Of a stretch of 64,000 bases of DNA, positions 23,393-34,156 are shown in pieces; the first letter of the stretch is position 1; the number at the start of each line of letters is the position of its first letter. Origin of the DNA: Ryuthela nishihirai (taxonomy: Eukaryota; Arthropoda; Arachnida; Araneae; Heptathelidae); contig JAWZYU010000013.1 in the NCBI GenBank assembly GCA_038380435.1, positions 65,986,446-66,050,445 on the forward strand, read 5' to 3'. The position numbers were made by a program, and so were the translations under genes. Below the pieces are notes generated by a model that ran no database searches, was not told the DNA's origin, and saw only the letters and a program-made list of their open reading frames with translations.

Positions 23393-23773
23393 CTGGTTGG
23401 TTGGTTGGGTTGTTTTACCTCTGAGCGGCACTTTTTTTGCACACAATGGGCTAAATGGCCAGATCACATGGACCCCGAAAGCTCAGAGAAAGTTGGGGGA
23501 GGGGACCCACTGGAACGGCTATTTGAGACAGATGGTAACCTCCCGTCAAGGTCATCCAGCGTGTTCTTCAACGTGCACAGAGTATGGCTCTCCTGCACAC
23601 GAGGACAGGGCTTAACAGCCCATCCGACGGACGGCGGCCTTTCCGAGCCCATCGGTTGTCCCCTACTGACCGTGGGCAGGGTGGGAAGTTTTGCGGAGAT
23701 AAATCTCAACGCTGACCCAGCTGGGACTCGAACCTGGGAAGTACAGATTACGAGCCTGGCGCGCCCCGCCCCA
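23393..23773 (-). mobile_element. S1 SINE, full length
   Basis: Well-preserved antisense S1. The 3' end carries a tandem AACC tail on the sense strand (GGTTGGTTGGTTGGG at 23394-23408), which suggests the natural S1 tail repeat. The B box (GGGACTCGAACCTGGG) is intact. The 129-codon frame that spans it is not a gene. Confidence 0.9.
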
Positions 23774-23849
23774 CAAAGCCTGCTTGATCAGTAGACAATT
23801 GACGACTTCTGTCCCAGTAGCCAAACTGTTTAGAGGTTTGTCATTTTTC

Positions 23850-23911
23850 GTATTTACTCTGCTCTGATGGTGGAAATTAAAATTGTTGGGAGATTCCGAA
23901 AATATGAATAT
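23850..23911 (+). repeat. Repeat R fragment, left of SINE
   Basis: R-type sequence (CTCTGATGGTGGAAATT..) that continues to the right of the S2 copy at 24147, so the SINE inserted into it. Confidence 0.5.
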
Positions 23912-23924
23912 TAATGTTTCATTA

Positions 23925-24133
23925 AAAATAAATAAAATAAATACCCCCTCAAGCAGCTGCTTGCCACAGAGGTCTGACAGGAGCCTGTCAGTTTATATGC
24001 TATAGTAGAAGATCTGAGAGGATGGCAGGACGTCAGCAGAAAACAACACGAACATCCATGCCTTACCCGGGGCTCGAACCCAGGTCCCGTAGATCAGTAG
24101 CCAAGCGCGCTATCCACTCGGTCACGGGACGGC
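23925..24133 (-). mobile_element. S2 SINE with target duplication
   Basis: Full-length antisense S2. Flanks TAATGTTTCATTA (23912-23924) and TAATATTTCATTA (24134-24146) differ at one of 13 positions, so this is a retrotransposition event with a 13-bp target duplication inside repeat R. Confidence 0.9.
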
Positions 24134-24199
24134 TAATATTTCATTAGTAACTAAAAATCGAATTTTTCATTTATCTCTTAAAACAAAAAAAAAAGTTGG

Positions 24200-25060
24200 G
24201 CAACAAACGACAAAATGAAAAGAAGGCAAGATTAATGCCAGTCGCTGTTTGACAGTCCTAAGTGATCATCTTCATCTAATGGTTCAATATATCTTCCATG
24301 AAAAGAAAAAAATATCTGTCGGGGTGACAATTCTATCCACATTGCACATAAAGTCGCCCAGTGGTTTTAGGAGCATGAGACTGAACATTTTCAGATACCA
24401 TGGCCACTGCAGTCACCAGATATCAAACCCGCTGGGAAATCTATAGGAACTGCTGAACGATGTCCGAGGTAGCGCTTTCCAGCTCTATCGAACAAGCAGG
24501 AATTGATCACGTTTCTTGTGAGCAAATGGTGTCGTATCCCTCTTGCTGACTTTCAGATACTGGTAGATTAAATGCTCCAACGTATACAGTATGTACTAGA
24601 CTCACGTGGCGGTCCAACACTGTATTAGTGATTTTACTAAAACTGTGAGAAAAACTTTGCCGGAAAAATTTTCTTTCTTCTTTCCGATGTTCGGCTCTAT
24701 TTTGCCTCCCCACTATTATTTTTCTAAAGTCGAGCCAGTGACACGTACAGTTATAATAATTAAATAAATTATTTTCAAAATTTCAATAAAATCCTTAAAA
24801 AGGTAATATATTAATAGGTAATATATAAATAAATTAAAAACATTTAAAAGTACTTATCTTCCTATACTGCCGAAAAAATGCAAAATTAACCTAAAACATA
24901 CCGATGATACAATCAGCCATTAAATTCACTTCAAAGTAAGTTAAAGGGCCTGCAATCTTGTTGAGTAGGTAAATCGGCGTCCTATCTTCCTTTGAAGTGA
25001 ATACGAATTCAGTGACTGATTGCACCATCGATATGCTTTCGGTTATTTTCTTCTTTTTAG
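24200..25060. other. Unassigned stretch
   Basis: No gene recognised. 24900-25040 holds an imperfect inverted repeat (CACTTCAAAG..CTTTGAAGTG and CCGATGATACAATCAG..CTGATTGCACCATCG), possibly a small MITE. Confidence 0.35.
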
Positions 25061-25609
25061 AGCCCTATATGGAGATTAGTATTTTTTTTTTAATTTAATT
25101 TGTTTATATTTTTTGCCACTAAAACATCTACTTTCAGAAAATTTCATTTGATATATGATTCATAAATATTGAGTACATTTTCCCACTTTTGGAGCCATGT
25201 TTGAGGTAGCCGATGACATTGGAGATGTAACAAGCTTTAATTTGAGATAAGACTTGTTAAAGCCGAACTCGTAGATCGAGAAACGAATATTTTTCTCTTT
25301 TTTAAAAGCATTTAGGAAGATAAGTATTTATTTTATTTTATTTATATATTTGTCACTAAATGGTCAATAGTACTGACTGTAGGTCGTCGACAAACGATGC
25401 AAAAGTTTCAAATCGGATGATAAACATTACACCCAAGTAGGTGCAACGTTTGACCTTCAGAAATTTTCATCTGATATGTGACTCATACACATCGATTATA
25501 TTTTTTCTTCACCATTTTTTGGAGTTGTATTTGAAGTAGCCCATGACATTGGAGATAGCATAAGGTTTAATTTGAGATATAACTCATTAAGGTCGACGCC
25601 CTGAAATTT

Positions 25610-25789
25610 CCGTTCCCTTGGCTAGTGATCTAAGGAACCTGGGTTCGAGCCCCGGGTAAGGCATGGATGTATGTGTCGTTTTTCTGCTGAGGTCCTGCCA
25701 TCCTCTCAGACCTCCTACTGTGGCATATAAACTGACAGGCTCCTGTCAGACCTCTGTGGCAAGCAGCTGCTTGAGGGGGTATTTTTTTG
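25610..25789 (+). mobile_element. S2 SINE, 5'-shortened
   Basis: Intact from the anticodon arm (CTAGTGATCTAAGGAACC) and B box (GGTTCGAGCCC) to the 3' GCAGCTGCTTGAGGGGG. The A-box segment is lost. Confidence 0.88.
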
Positions 25790-26110
25790 TTTTGGGAAAG
25801 GGGAGAATAAGTTGTGGGCATAATTCGAAGCTGTCTACTACGGTCCTCATACGAGCTTTAATTTGGCACCTAACTCCTAACTGTAGGCCCTCGCGTTCGG
25901 AAGATATAGTAAAAGAACGACTTCATAATTTCTTCTTTTTTAAAGGGAAAGAAAAGTAGGGTGAATATGATTTTATTCGACACTCCTCATTTTGCAAGCT
26001 TTCATTTCAGTCATAGCCTGTTGCGTTTGGCCTTCCCTTTCCGAAAATATAGCGGAACAATTGTTTTCACATTCCCTCTTCTTTAGTGGACGAAAACATA
26101 ATAATATAAA

Positions 26111-26300
26111 ATAAATATTCCCTCATGCAGCTGTTTGCACAGAGGTCTGGCAGATACTGTCAGTTTATACGCCATAATGTAAGGTCTGAGAGGATGACCC
26201 CAGACCTGAGCACAAAAACAACACAAACATCCATGCCATCTCGAACCCATGTACTTTTTGAGCAGTAGTCAAGCACGATTAGCACTCGGCCACGGGACGG
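26111..26300 (-). mobile_element. S2 SINE
   Basis: Antisense copy. The tail (CCTCATGCAGCTGTTTGC), the GTCAGTTTATACGCCATA block and the tRNA head with CACTCGGCCACGGGACGG are recognisable; the B box is shortened. Confidence 0.82.
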
Positions 26301-26633
26301 CTAGGGCAGGAGGGGAAGAAAGCATCGGGATAAATTTTAATAGCATAAAATACTCCCCGCTTCACAAGCTTTGATTTGACACATAAATCATTAAGTTTGT
26401 CCGTTTCGTTCGAAAGATATGGTGGAGGAACTATTTTGACAATCTACCAACTGACAAACCGAGAAATGATGAGCGAAAATCAGTAGGAAATCGTAAATCG
26501 GAATCTTGTAAATGATTACGCATTTCACCTTCGCGACACAAAAGGAGAGTCTGAATCTGAGAGTCTACACAGAATCTGAGTTTTACTTTCGATTTCAATC
26601 TAACTTTCTCTTATGTTTCTCTTGTTAAGTGAA

Positions 26634-26842
26634 ATGATAGTTTCAAATTCGATGACAAATGATACAATAATTTCAAATCCGATGATAAATGATTGAATAT
26701 TTGAAATCCGATAACAATTGATAAAAAGTTTCAATTTCGTTGAAAAACTATACGATAATTGCAAATCCGGTGACAAACGCTATAATAGTTTCAAATCTAA
26801 TGAAAAATAAAGCGATAGTTTCAAATCCGATCAAGAGATGTC
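26634..26842 (+). repeat. Minisatellite, about 30-bp unit, seven copies
   Basis: Seven imperfect tandem units of the type GATAGTTTCAAATCCGATGA followed by AAAATGATAC-like bases. A related single unit lies near 25397-25430, so it is probably part of the same tandem-repeat region. Confidence 0.75.
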
Positions 26843-29800
26843 AATACAAAAATGCTAACCATTTCATCTACAGTTCGAAATGTGTTATGCAGTTTTTTTG
26901 AGGGAAAGAAAACTGGAACTAAAAAGATCGCATTGTAATGTCGCTTTCAACCAGAAAATACATAAACGTGAGAGAGTCAAATAGTTTGAGCTCTTCAGTC
27001 TCCCTTCTAAATACTTCGATGGGTTCAGTTAAAATAAAGGACGCAGGTTCACGGTCAGAATCTGCGTAAGGTGCGAAGAAGATTCAAAGAAATGCATGCT
27101 TTAGAGAATTCACTAAAGAGGGAGGGAGTTTCATCCTCACCACTAAAATAAAAAATAAAAAAAAAATTAACTGCGATTATTTCATCATTTTATAGTCTGT
27201 AATAATACTGCGATAATTTATATTTTTATTTAATATTTTAAATAATGTATTGAAGTGTAGTCCTTAAAATAGCCGTAGGTGTGCTGTGCACACACTTCGC
27301 ACGACGTTTGCAGCAGCCTTCATATGGGCAACAGGCCAAACTTTGTCTCTTGTGTAGAGGGAACATAATGCTGTTCATACATGATCGGGCCAGTAAGATA
27401 AGGGTTAAAAAACACCGTTCAAAGAACGAAGGATGACTCTTTCGCCTAACTTCATTATTCTTTATAAAGCCACACTTCTTAATGCCCAATATATTGCGCA
27501 AGCAGGGCCGGATCTAGGATGGGGGGGCGGGTTTGCAAGTGCCCCAACTCCCCACCCTTCCTTTGAAAATTCTAATAAGGGTAATGGAAGTCAAAAATTA
27601 TGAGACTTGCGCATATTTCACCCATTTTTCATGAAATTAAATAAAAATAAAACTCTAAAACTAAGGGGATATGTGTATTGCAATGAAAATGTCTGTTGAA
27701 TTCGTGATACGTTGTCATATAGCTGAGCAGCATGGGTTTTGAGTACCCTAAGAGCTAGGACAAAAGATGGTATTCGATGGCTTTAAAGTATTAAAAACGC
27801 TGAAAAAATGCCTTTAACACTTTAAAGATTAATACTTTCTATGAAAGAAATATTCAATTAATCTGCATATTATTTTTCCGTAATTGTTTAATATTTTATA
27901 TGTCTCTCTATGTATTATCTATAGGTCAATATTTCTGAACTGCATGCTTTATTTATGATTTAGACATAAAGCCAGAGGTTTAACAACCACAAAGCAAAGG
28001 GATGCTACTGGCTTTGAGAGTCAAAGTGGTGTTTTCCGGGTATGAAATATATCTCTGTAATATATCTACCTACATATATTATTATATCTATAGTGAAATG
28101 TTAACACTGCGAACGTCAGAGTAAAGAAATGTTCAGTATAACGAAATTTTTTCCCGACCCCGGCGAATTTGCTAGCTACAAATGTTTCATTTACAATGAG
28201 GTACAAATAGGTCATTTTAACTAGTTATGGACAACTTTAAAATCACTGCTCTCTAGGTACAAATGTTTCATTTTAACGAAAAGATCGATACAAAAAGTAT
28301 GATCAGAATAAGAAATCTGCAAAAAAATTCCTTAAACATTATAGCAACATAGGAAATTTTTAATTAAACCTAACGCTAAGTCTTCGCCGTCTTCCTTATG
28401 GCAAGGAAGTATATTCCGGAAAATATGTTAGAAGTTTGCGACATCATTTAAGAATTCAGGAGAGATGTATTGTTGGAACAGATAATTAAGAAATTACCGA
28501 CTGTTTTCAAGCTGTAAACTGTAATACACTGTAATTTTTTTCCATAATTATTATTTTGGGTGTAACTATCATAGCGCTTTATTTTTATTTGATTTCAGTA
28601 TAAAGAATATATTTTGTTCACCTGCTCGATTTAATTATACTGACATTTCAATGTTGATAATTACACTTCATATTTACACATATATATATATTGTTTATTA
28701 TATACTAGAGTCGGTGAGTTCTACGTGCCTGATAGGGAAAGTGGAGTTCTCTTAATAACATGCATCCAGGCCTTGACAAACCCGTCTCTCCCATGCTTAA
28801 GATTTTTATCTGTTTATTACCAAAGCTCCCTCTATTACCGTTCTGAACAACTTCCCAAATGCAGATGTTTATCTCGTGAACATCATTTGCTAAAGGAGCC
28901 AGATCATCAACACAATACAATTTCAGAAATTTTCAAGTCTCTGGATCTCTTTAGATCCTAATATGACCCTTGCCCCTATAATGCAATCAATATGCAAAGT
29001 AAAGAAGAAAGGAGATAAAATCTCCTGGAAATCACTGGTCTTGTCGAACTCCAGTTGTATACGTACCTGTGGAACCTAGTACAGGTACCTGTGGAAAGGA
29101 AATTATTATAGGATTTTTTAAGAAACTAGATTTGTTGTGAAAGGTGGGACAAACAATATGTAGCAGCTCCTTAACCATTGCCATGGGGTAGACTCCTTCT
29201 CCCCACCACTAAACGCTTAACCCACTAATGTAGGTAGGAAATACAGGCACCCCTTTAAAACTGGACTTTTCAAGAACTAGAATCCAAAGAGAAACTAATC
29301 TGTCTGAGACTCATTACTCGATTGCAGGTTGGTGATGCCATGAGGAGTGAGGATAATAGCCTCTGACCAAGATTATTCACCAGATGATATAAGATATCTT
29401 AAGAACCTGCTATTTTTCGGGCCCGTAACCCACAAACAAACATCAAACATGGCAGTAGATTTTTTAACAACAGAAGCACAGCAGCGTAGCAAGTTAAAGA
29501 TCTGTAATCATTGGAAATCATTTCGAGCTCGGTGCTCAAAATAGTACAGATGAGTTCGGGCTCCTGTTCATAATCATTCAAATATCAAATATCCCTTGTA
29601 TTTGTATAAAAAAATAAGTAACAATATGAAATATTTCTTATTATAATTTCAACCTTTTAATCGGTCTCTAGTAAAATAAGCATCATGCTGCTATTGATTA
29701 ATATTTTCGTATTTTTTATCTTTAAAAACTGAATGAGTCTTCGAGTTTAAAATGCTGTTACACAGAATACTTTCGGTTTCTACTACTATTTCTAACATTT

Positions 29801-30002
29801 TTCGTCCCAAAAATCATTAACATCTTAATTATGTCATGAAATGAATAAAATTAATACTCTAGGAATAAAACAAATCATTTGTACATCTGTTTAATATGAT
29901 GCGTCAGAAAACCTATTTTCCGAAATCAGGCTCTCCGAATTCAGGCGGTTTCGGCCTAGAATAACTGTGTCTAAAGTGATCCCTAGTAACCATGCTCTAA
30001 GC

Positions 30003-30152
30003 CCGGGTGCTCAAAGATGGCCTCCTGCCGGACCCTTAATTGTGGCCCGCGAATATGACGAAGCTTCCAAAAAATATTAAAATATATATATAATATCACA
30101 TGTACCAAACTTTCAAATTGGCTAACGACTTCCAAAAGGTTGAGCACCCCTG
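30003..30152. mobile_element. hAT-type MITE with exact 8-bp duplication
   Basis: 150 bp from CCGGGTGCTCAAAG to GGTTGAGCACCCCTG, flanked on both sides by CTCTAAGC (29995-30002 and 30153-30160). The ends and the 8-bp duplication are those of hAT elements. Confidence 0.8.
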
Positions 30153-30577
30153 CTCTAAGCAATTCGACAATCGTGTCAGCAGCAAGATTTTAAAGTTGTC
30201 CATTCTTGAGTAGGGCAAATAAAGAAAGAAAATATGGCTTGGGTTGTTTTACCTCTGAGCGGCAGAAAATATGGCGTTAGATGACCAGATCTGTACGCCC
30301 CACTGATCTGGTAGTACCTCTCTTCGGTTCCCTTCCAGAAGAGAATATCTCTTTTGAAAGGTACTAACATCCTGCACTACGAGAAGGCGGGGTCAGACAT
30401 TAGGTGTTAGGCCTGGCTGGTTCTTTGCACAAACACACGGGATTTAGCACTTATCTCCTTTCCAGTATATTCCTGCTCAAGAATGGACAACTTCACAATC
30501 TTGCTGCTGACCACACGATTGTCTAATTTCTTAGAGCAGGGGTGCTCAACCTTTTGGAAGTCGCGGGCCAATTTGAA
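30112..30577. repeat. Inverted duplication, about 103-bp arms
   Basis: 30112-30214 and 30471-30577 are close reverse complements; the arms include one end of the hAT MITE plus its flank. The spacer of 256 bp contains old LINE 5' leader and an S1 fragment. The right arm is bounded by near-identical 19-20 bp direct repeats (TCCTTTCCAGTATATTCCT at 30456 and its partner at 30591). Confidence 0.75.
30241..30264 (-). mobile_element. S1 SINE 3' fragment
   Basis: Only the last 24 bases of S1 (antisense GGGTTGTTTTACCTCTGAGCGGC) are present; the boundary on the other side is abrupt. Confidence 0.6.
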
Positions 30578-30780
30578 AAATAAACATTTTTCCTTTCCAG
30601 TAATATTCCTAACTAACATTTACAGGCCATATGTGTGTATAGAGAGACAGATAAAAAGACAGACAGACAGAGTGATAGCCAAGTAGTAAATAGATAGTTG
30701 GTTAGTAAGATAGATATGAGTTTGTTATACAGACAGATGGGTAGATTAGATGACAAGTAGTTGGTTAAATAGATAGGTAG

Positions 30781-31042
30781 CTGGCGCGAAGCGTTAGTGG
30801 AAGTAGTTTAGACCTTGAGACTGCGCAGTTTAGACATCTATAAATCTTACAGGTGATTGATCTTCTGAATTATGGGTTACAGTCAATTAGACAATAGTGT
30901 CATGGATCAACAATTGCATGATAGATCGTTGGTTGATTGAACAGTGGCTGATACCTCAATCAGCCAATGATCTACGAGAATCATCATTTCGTGAACTGCA
31001 CAGTCTCATTGTCTCAGTTGCTTCTACTACGCTTCGCCACTG
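30781..31042 (+). mobile_element. Foldback MITE FB1, copy 5
   Basis: Full hairpin element inside the tetranucleotide array, CTGGCGCGAAGCG to CTTCGCCACTG. Confidence 0.87.
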
Positions 31043-31302
31043 GTAAGTGGGCAGGCAGCCACAGATAGATTGATGTCTAGGCAACAGGCAGGCAGATAGG
31101 AACATGTGTAAATGGACAGATGAATATGAAGGCAGGTAGATGGGTGAGGAGGTAAGCGGTTGGATGGATGAATATGTAGAGAAAGATGGATAGGTAGATA
31201 AATGGATGGGTAGGTAGATGGTTAGTTGGATAGGTGGGTGGGTGGGTTGATAACTAGGGGGGGTAGTTATGTGGGTAGATGGATAGTTGAGTATGCAGAT
31301 AG

Positions 31303-31567
31303 CAAGCGCGAGGCGTGAATGGAAGCAATTGAGACCTTGAGACTTACCAGTTGAGATATCTATGATTTTTACAGGTATCTCATATTTACCGAATTACCAG
31401 TTAATTGTCAATCAGCCAATAGTGTCATGGACCAACAGTTACATCATATATCATTGGTTGATTGAAAAGTTACTGATAGCTCAATCAGCCAATAATCTAC
31501 GAGAATCATCGTTTCGTCAACTGCGAAGTCTTATTCTGTCAGTTGCTTCCACTACGCTTTGCCTCTG
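31303..31567 (+). mobile_element. Foldback MITE FB1, copy 6, exact 8-bp duplication
   Basis: Full hairpin element, CAAGCGCGAGGCG to CTTTGCCTCTG, flanked on both sides by GCAGATAG (31295-31302 and 31568-31575). This copy gives the clearest boundaries for the family. Confidence 0.9.
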
Positions 31568-31848
31568 GCAGATAGGTAAGTATCTAGATAGATAGGTAAA
31601 CGGGTGGGTGGGTATAGGTAAATGACTATGGAGGAGATGGATGTGGGTAGATAGATAGATAAATCTGTAGGTAGATAGGTAAGTCGATAGATAAAGAAGT
31701 GGATAGGTAGATACATAAATTGGTAGGTAAACAGTTAGTCGATATATAGATAGGTGATTAGATAGATATATAGTGGATAGGTGGTAGAATAGAGGAAAGT
31801 AGGTAGGTAGGTAAACAGTGGATAGGTAGGTTGGTATATAGTCTATAG

Positions 31849-32249
31849 TAGGAGTTCTCAATGTGGTTACGGGTACCCCTTGGGGTATGCGGTAAAACGT
31901 TTTTGGGGTACGCCGTGAGAGCTCAAAAGTCGCTAGATCTAGTAACAAAGTCAGTAAGTTGGCCCCAACCATTAATGAACTGTGCAAGCGTAAACAAGCC
32001 CAACCATTTCACTGATTACCCAGTAAAATGTTTATAATTTTATAAGATTTTTTAAATTGCTTATGTAATTGTTTGTGTTTATCGATTAATGTAATTTTTG
32101 AATACAATTTAATGTGTATATATATAAACGTTTTATTTTATTCCCATTGCTATACTATAACTATAATTTTATCTATCTATATAAGGGGTACGTCAGTTAC
32201 ATACACATTTCCAAGCGGTACGTGAAGCATAAAAGGTTGAGATCCACTG
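31849..32249. mobile_element. hAT-type MITE
   Basis: About 400 bp with ends TAGGAGTTCTCAATG and (reverse) CAGTGGATCTCAACC; both sub-ends carry GGGGTAC-type blocks. Flanking octamers GTCTATAG and CTCTAGAC agree at 5 of 8 positions. The interior is AT-rich and non-coding. Confidence 0.65.
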
Positions 32250-33113
32250 CTCTAGACACTACTCTCCCGCACGACTCACAGGTAAGCATTCCTACCATTC
32301 GCCATAAAAAATGCTGGTTTAATTTCAGTTTAGAGCTAATATCTCTTGGTGAGCTAATTTATCTTTTTGCATTTAATTATATTACAATGGCAAAAAGCAT
32401 AAGTTTAATTCCTTGTCATTAAGGGATAAAGAAAGATGAACATAGGTGTTGAAAGCTGCAGAAAGAAGAAAAAATATATTGTCAAACAATTCGGAATTCG
32501 TAGCTGTACTCTGTCAACCATTTAAAGAACAAAGATATGGTACTTTAACTGCTAGAATGCGATAAAGGAAAAAGAAAAAGAATGTGTCGTGCAGAATTTC
32601 CTGAAATAGATCAGTAAAGTTGTTAAAACGGTTTACTAAATGCAAGAGCAAAACCTTTCCAATATATGGGTATATGTTGCGTGTTCTGTAACGGTTTTTA
32701 AACTGTTTATGTGTCATTTTAGCACAGAATCGATAATTCGAAGTGATTTTGTTTCTTTTCTGTTTCGAGTTAACGAGAGTTGACAGTATTTTACTAGTAC
32801 CTAGGTTACACGAAAAATAATTTTTCATTTATCTCTTAAAAAATATTACCACCCCCCACTGGAGGTGAGGAGACAAATGATTGCTGCCAATATAAGTCTC
32901 CTGACCGCCACACTCTATCACAAAAAGTTCATATTTCTGGTATAATAGGTCATGTGCAATATCTGTTCGAATTAACTGTTTCGAAGAATACGAAAAGTAA
33001 TTCTGTAAGAATTTCTATACAATCTGCTAAAGAATTTTTAATTTATTTCCAAAAGGCTAAAGAAAGTTGACACTAGGTGTCTTTAAACGAATGTCACGTA
33101 AATGATGATAGCA
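32250..33113. other. Intronic stretch with a repeat-R fragment
   Basis: About 32805-32965 resembles repeat R (TTTCATTTATCTCTTAAAA..CCCCCCACTGGAGGTGAGGAGACAAAT). The rest is unassigned. Confidence 0.4.
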
Positions 33114-33249
33114 TTTGATACTCCAGATCTGAGTGTGTTTTATCATTTTTTACTTCAAGAAATTCTGTTGTTTTGGTAATAGTAGGCAAAAATAGGAGAT
33201 ACTGAAATATATATGTAATATCTCCAAAACATTATACCAGTGATCGTGT

Positions 33250-33740
33250 AGGGTCTGTGATGCAGAAACCTCTCATTCCAGTTACTTGTTGAAAAGATAT
33301 TTTATTAGAATGTTTGAAGAAACTAGGTTTTCTGTGAAAGACGGAGGCCAAAACATATGTTATAGCCCCCTAACTATACCCATGTGGCAGCGACCCATTC
33401 ACCCCACACCGCTAAATGCTTAACCCAGTAATGTAGACAGGGAATTTATGCACCACATTAACATGCTGATTTTTCGAAGAACCAGAATTCAAAGAGAAAC
33501 TGATCTGCCTAAGAAACATTAGTCCAGTGTAGGTTGGTGGTGCCACTAGAAGCAAGGATTAAGTACCTGCGATATCCTCTGACCAAGATTATCCACCAAC
33601 TGATATAAGTTATCTTGGGCACCTGTTCACACGGGTTAGCAAGTCACGATGAAATTGAAAACAGCAGTAGATTTTTCAAGAGAAGCCCATTAGAATAGCA
33701 CCTTTATGATTCTTAAGCAATAGAGGTGAGCTCGGATTCA
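33250..33740 (-). mobile_element. Old LINE relic, endonuclease N-terminus and leader
   Basis: Antisense and diverged, but collinear with copy A 12440-12830 and with 29110-29575: landmarks AAGAAACTAGG.TT, CACCGCTAAATGCTTAACC and CCTCTGACCAAGATTATCCACC. Confidence 0.65.
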
Positions 33741-34156
33741 GAATCATTCAAATATTTCGTGAAATTGTGAAAAAAAATAAGTTAAAATATTTTAATTATA
33801 ATTGTAACCTTTTAATCAGTTTGTAGTATTTAAAAATAAGCATAATGGGGCTTTTGATTAATATTTACGTGTTTTCTATCTTTAAAAAATGAATGTCTTT
33901 TTGATTTTATAATACTTTTACCCACGCATTTTCTGTTTCTATTAGTATTTCTAATATTTTTCGTTCGAAGAGACATTGACTTTTTAATTTTGTCATAAAA
34001 TCAATATAAAAATAAAATAAATCATCAGCCACATGTATTTCTGTTTAATGTCTTATGATCCTTATTTACAATTCTTATTACTAAATGCTTAAACCTAATA
34101 TATACAAAATACATCTATATATTCAGTCATTTAGTTCTTAATAGACTGATTTTATA

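Larger units (their letters stand above)
25061..26480 (+). repeat. Diverged tandem repeat, roughly 320-bp units
   Basis: The block TGACATTGGAGAT..TTTAATTTGAGATA..AACTC/TTAA recurs at about 25210, 25545 and, more diverged, near 25850, 26000 and 26360, with a following block containing a purine-rich ..GAAAGATATAG..GGAACAA motif. The later units are interrupted by two S2 SINEs (25610 and 26111). Confidence 0.6.
27238..30630 (-). mobile_element. Old full-length LINE (RTE-like), broken by nested insertions
   Basis: Four antisense blocks in the correct element order: C-terminal region 27238-27505 (MRNILGIKKCGFIKNNEVRRKS), RT with a Y-C-V-D-D-L version of the catalytic box 28705-29090, N-terminal endonuclease/leader region 29110-29575, and extreme 5' leader 30280-30475 plus 30591-30622. 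The gaps hold a GGCCGGATCT-ended MITE-like sequence, Tigger-like sequence (about 28110-28300), a hAT MITE and an inverted duplication. It is much older than copies A-C. Confidence 0.65.
30650..31850 (+). repeat. GATA/GGTA tetranucleotide array
   Basis: Degenerate simple sequence (GATA, GGTA, GACA, TGGG variants). It is split twice by FB1 foldback MITEs. The 156-codon minus-strand frame across 31517-31987 comes from this low-complexity DNA and is not a gene. Confidence 0.85.

Noticed and set aside
23405..23794. 129-codon open frame (and similar frames at 38839-39249, 42593-42952 and 57480-57887)
   Set aside because: They are translations of S1 SINE copies; the same frame reappears wherever S1 is present.
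26634..26842. CRISPR-like regular repeats
   Set aside because: Units are contiguous and imperfect with no spacers, in animal DNA; it is a minisatellite.
27964..28039. A 76-base open segment with good acceptor (ATTTAG) and donor (GTATGA) that can be phased onto the DNAAF11 exon at 21788
   Set aside because: It ends in phase 0 and cannot join exon 38007, whereas 21868 joins 38007 directly and reproduces the family sequence without it. It has no similarity to DNAAF11.
31517..31987. 156-codon minus-strand frame rich in Tyr, Leu, Ser and Thr
   Set aside because: It is the translation of the GATA/GGTA tetranucleotide array and part of a MITE.
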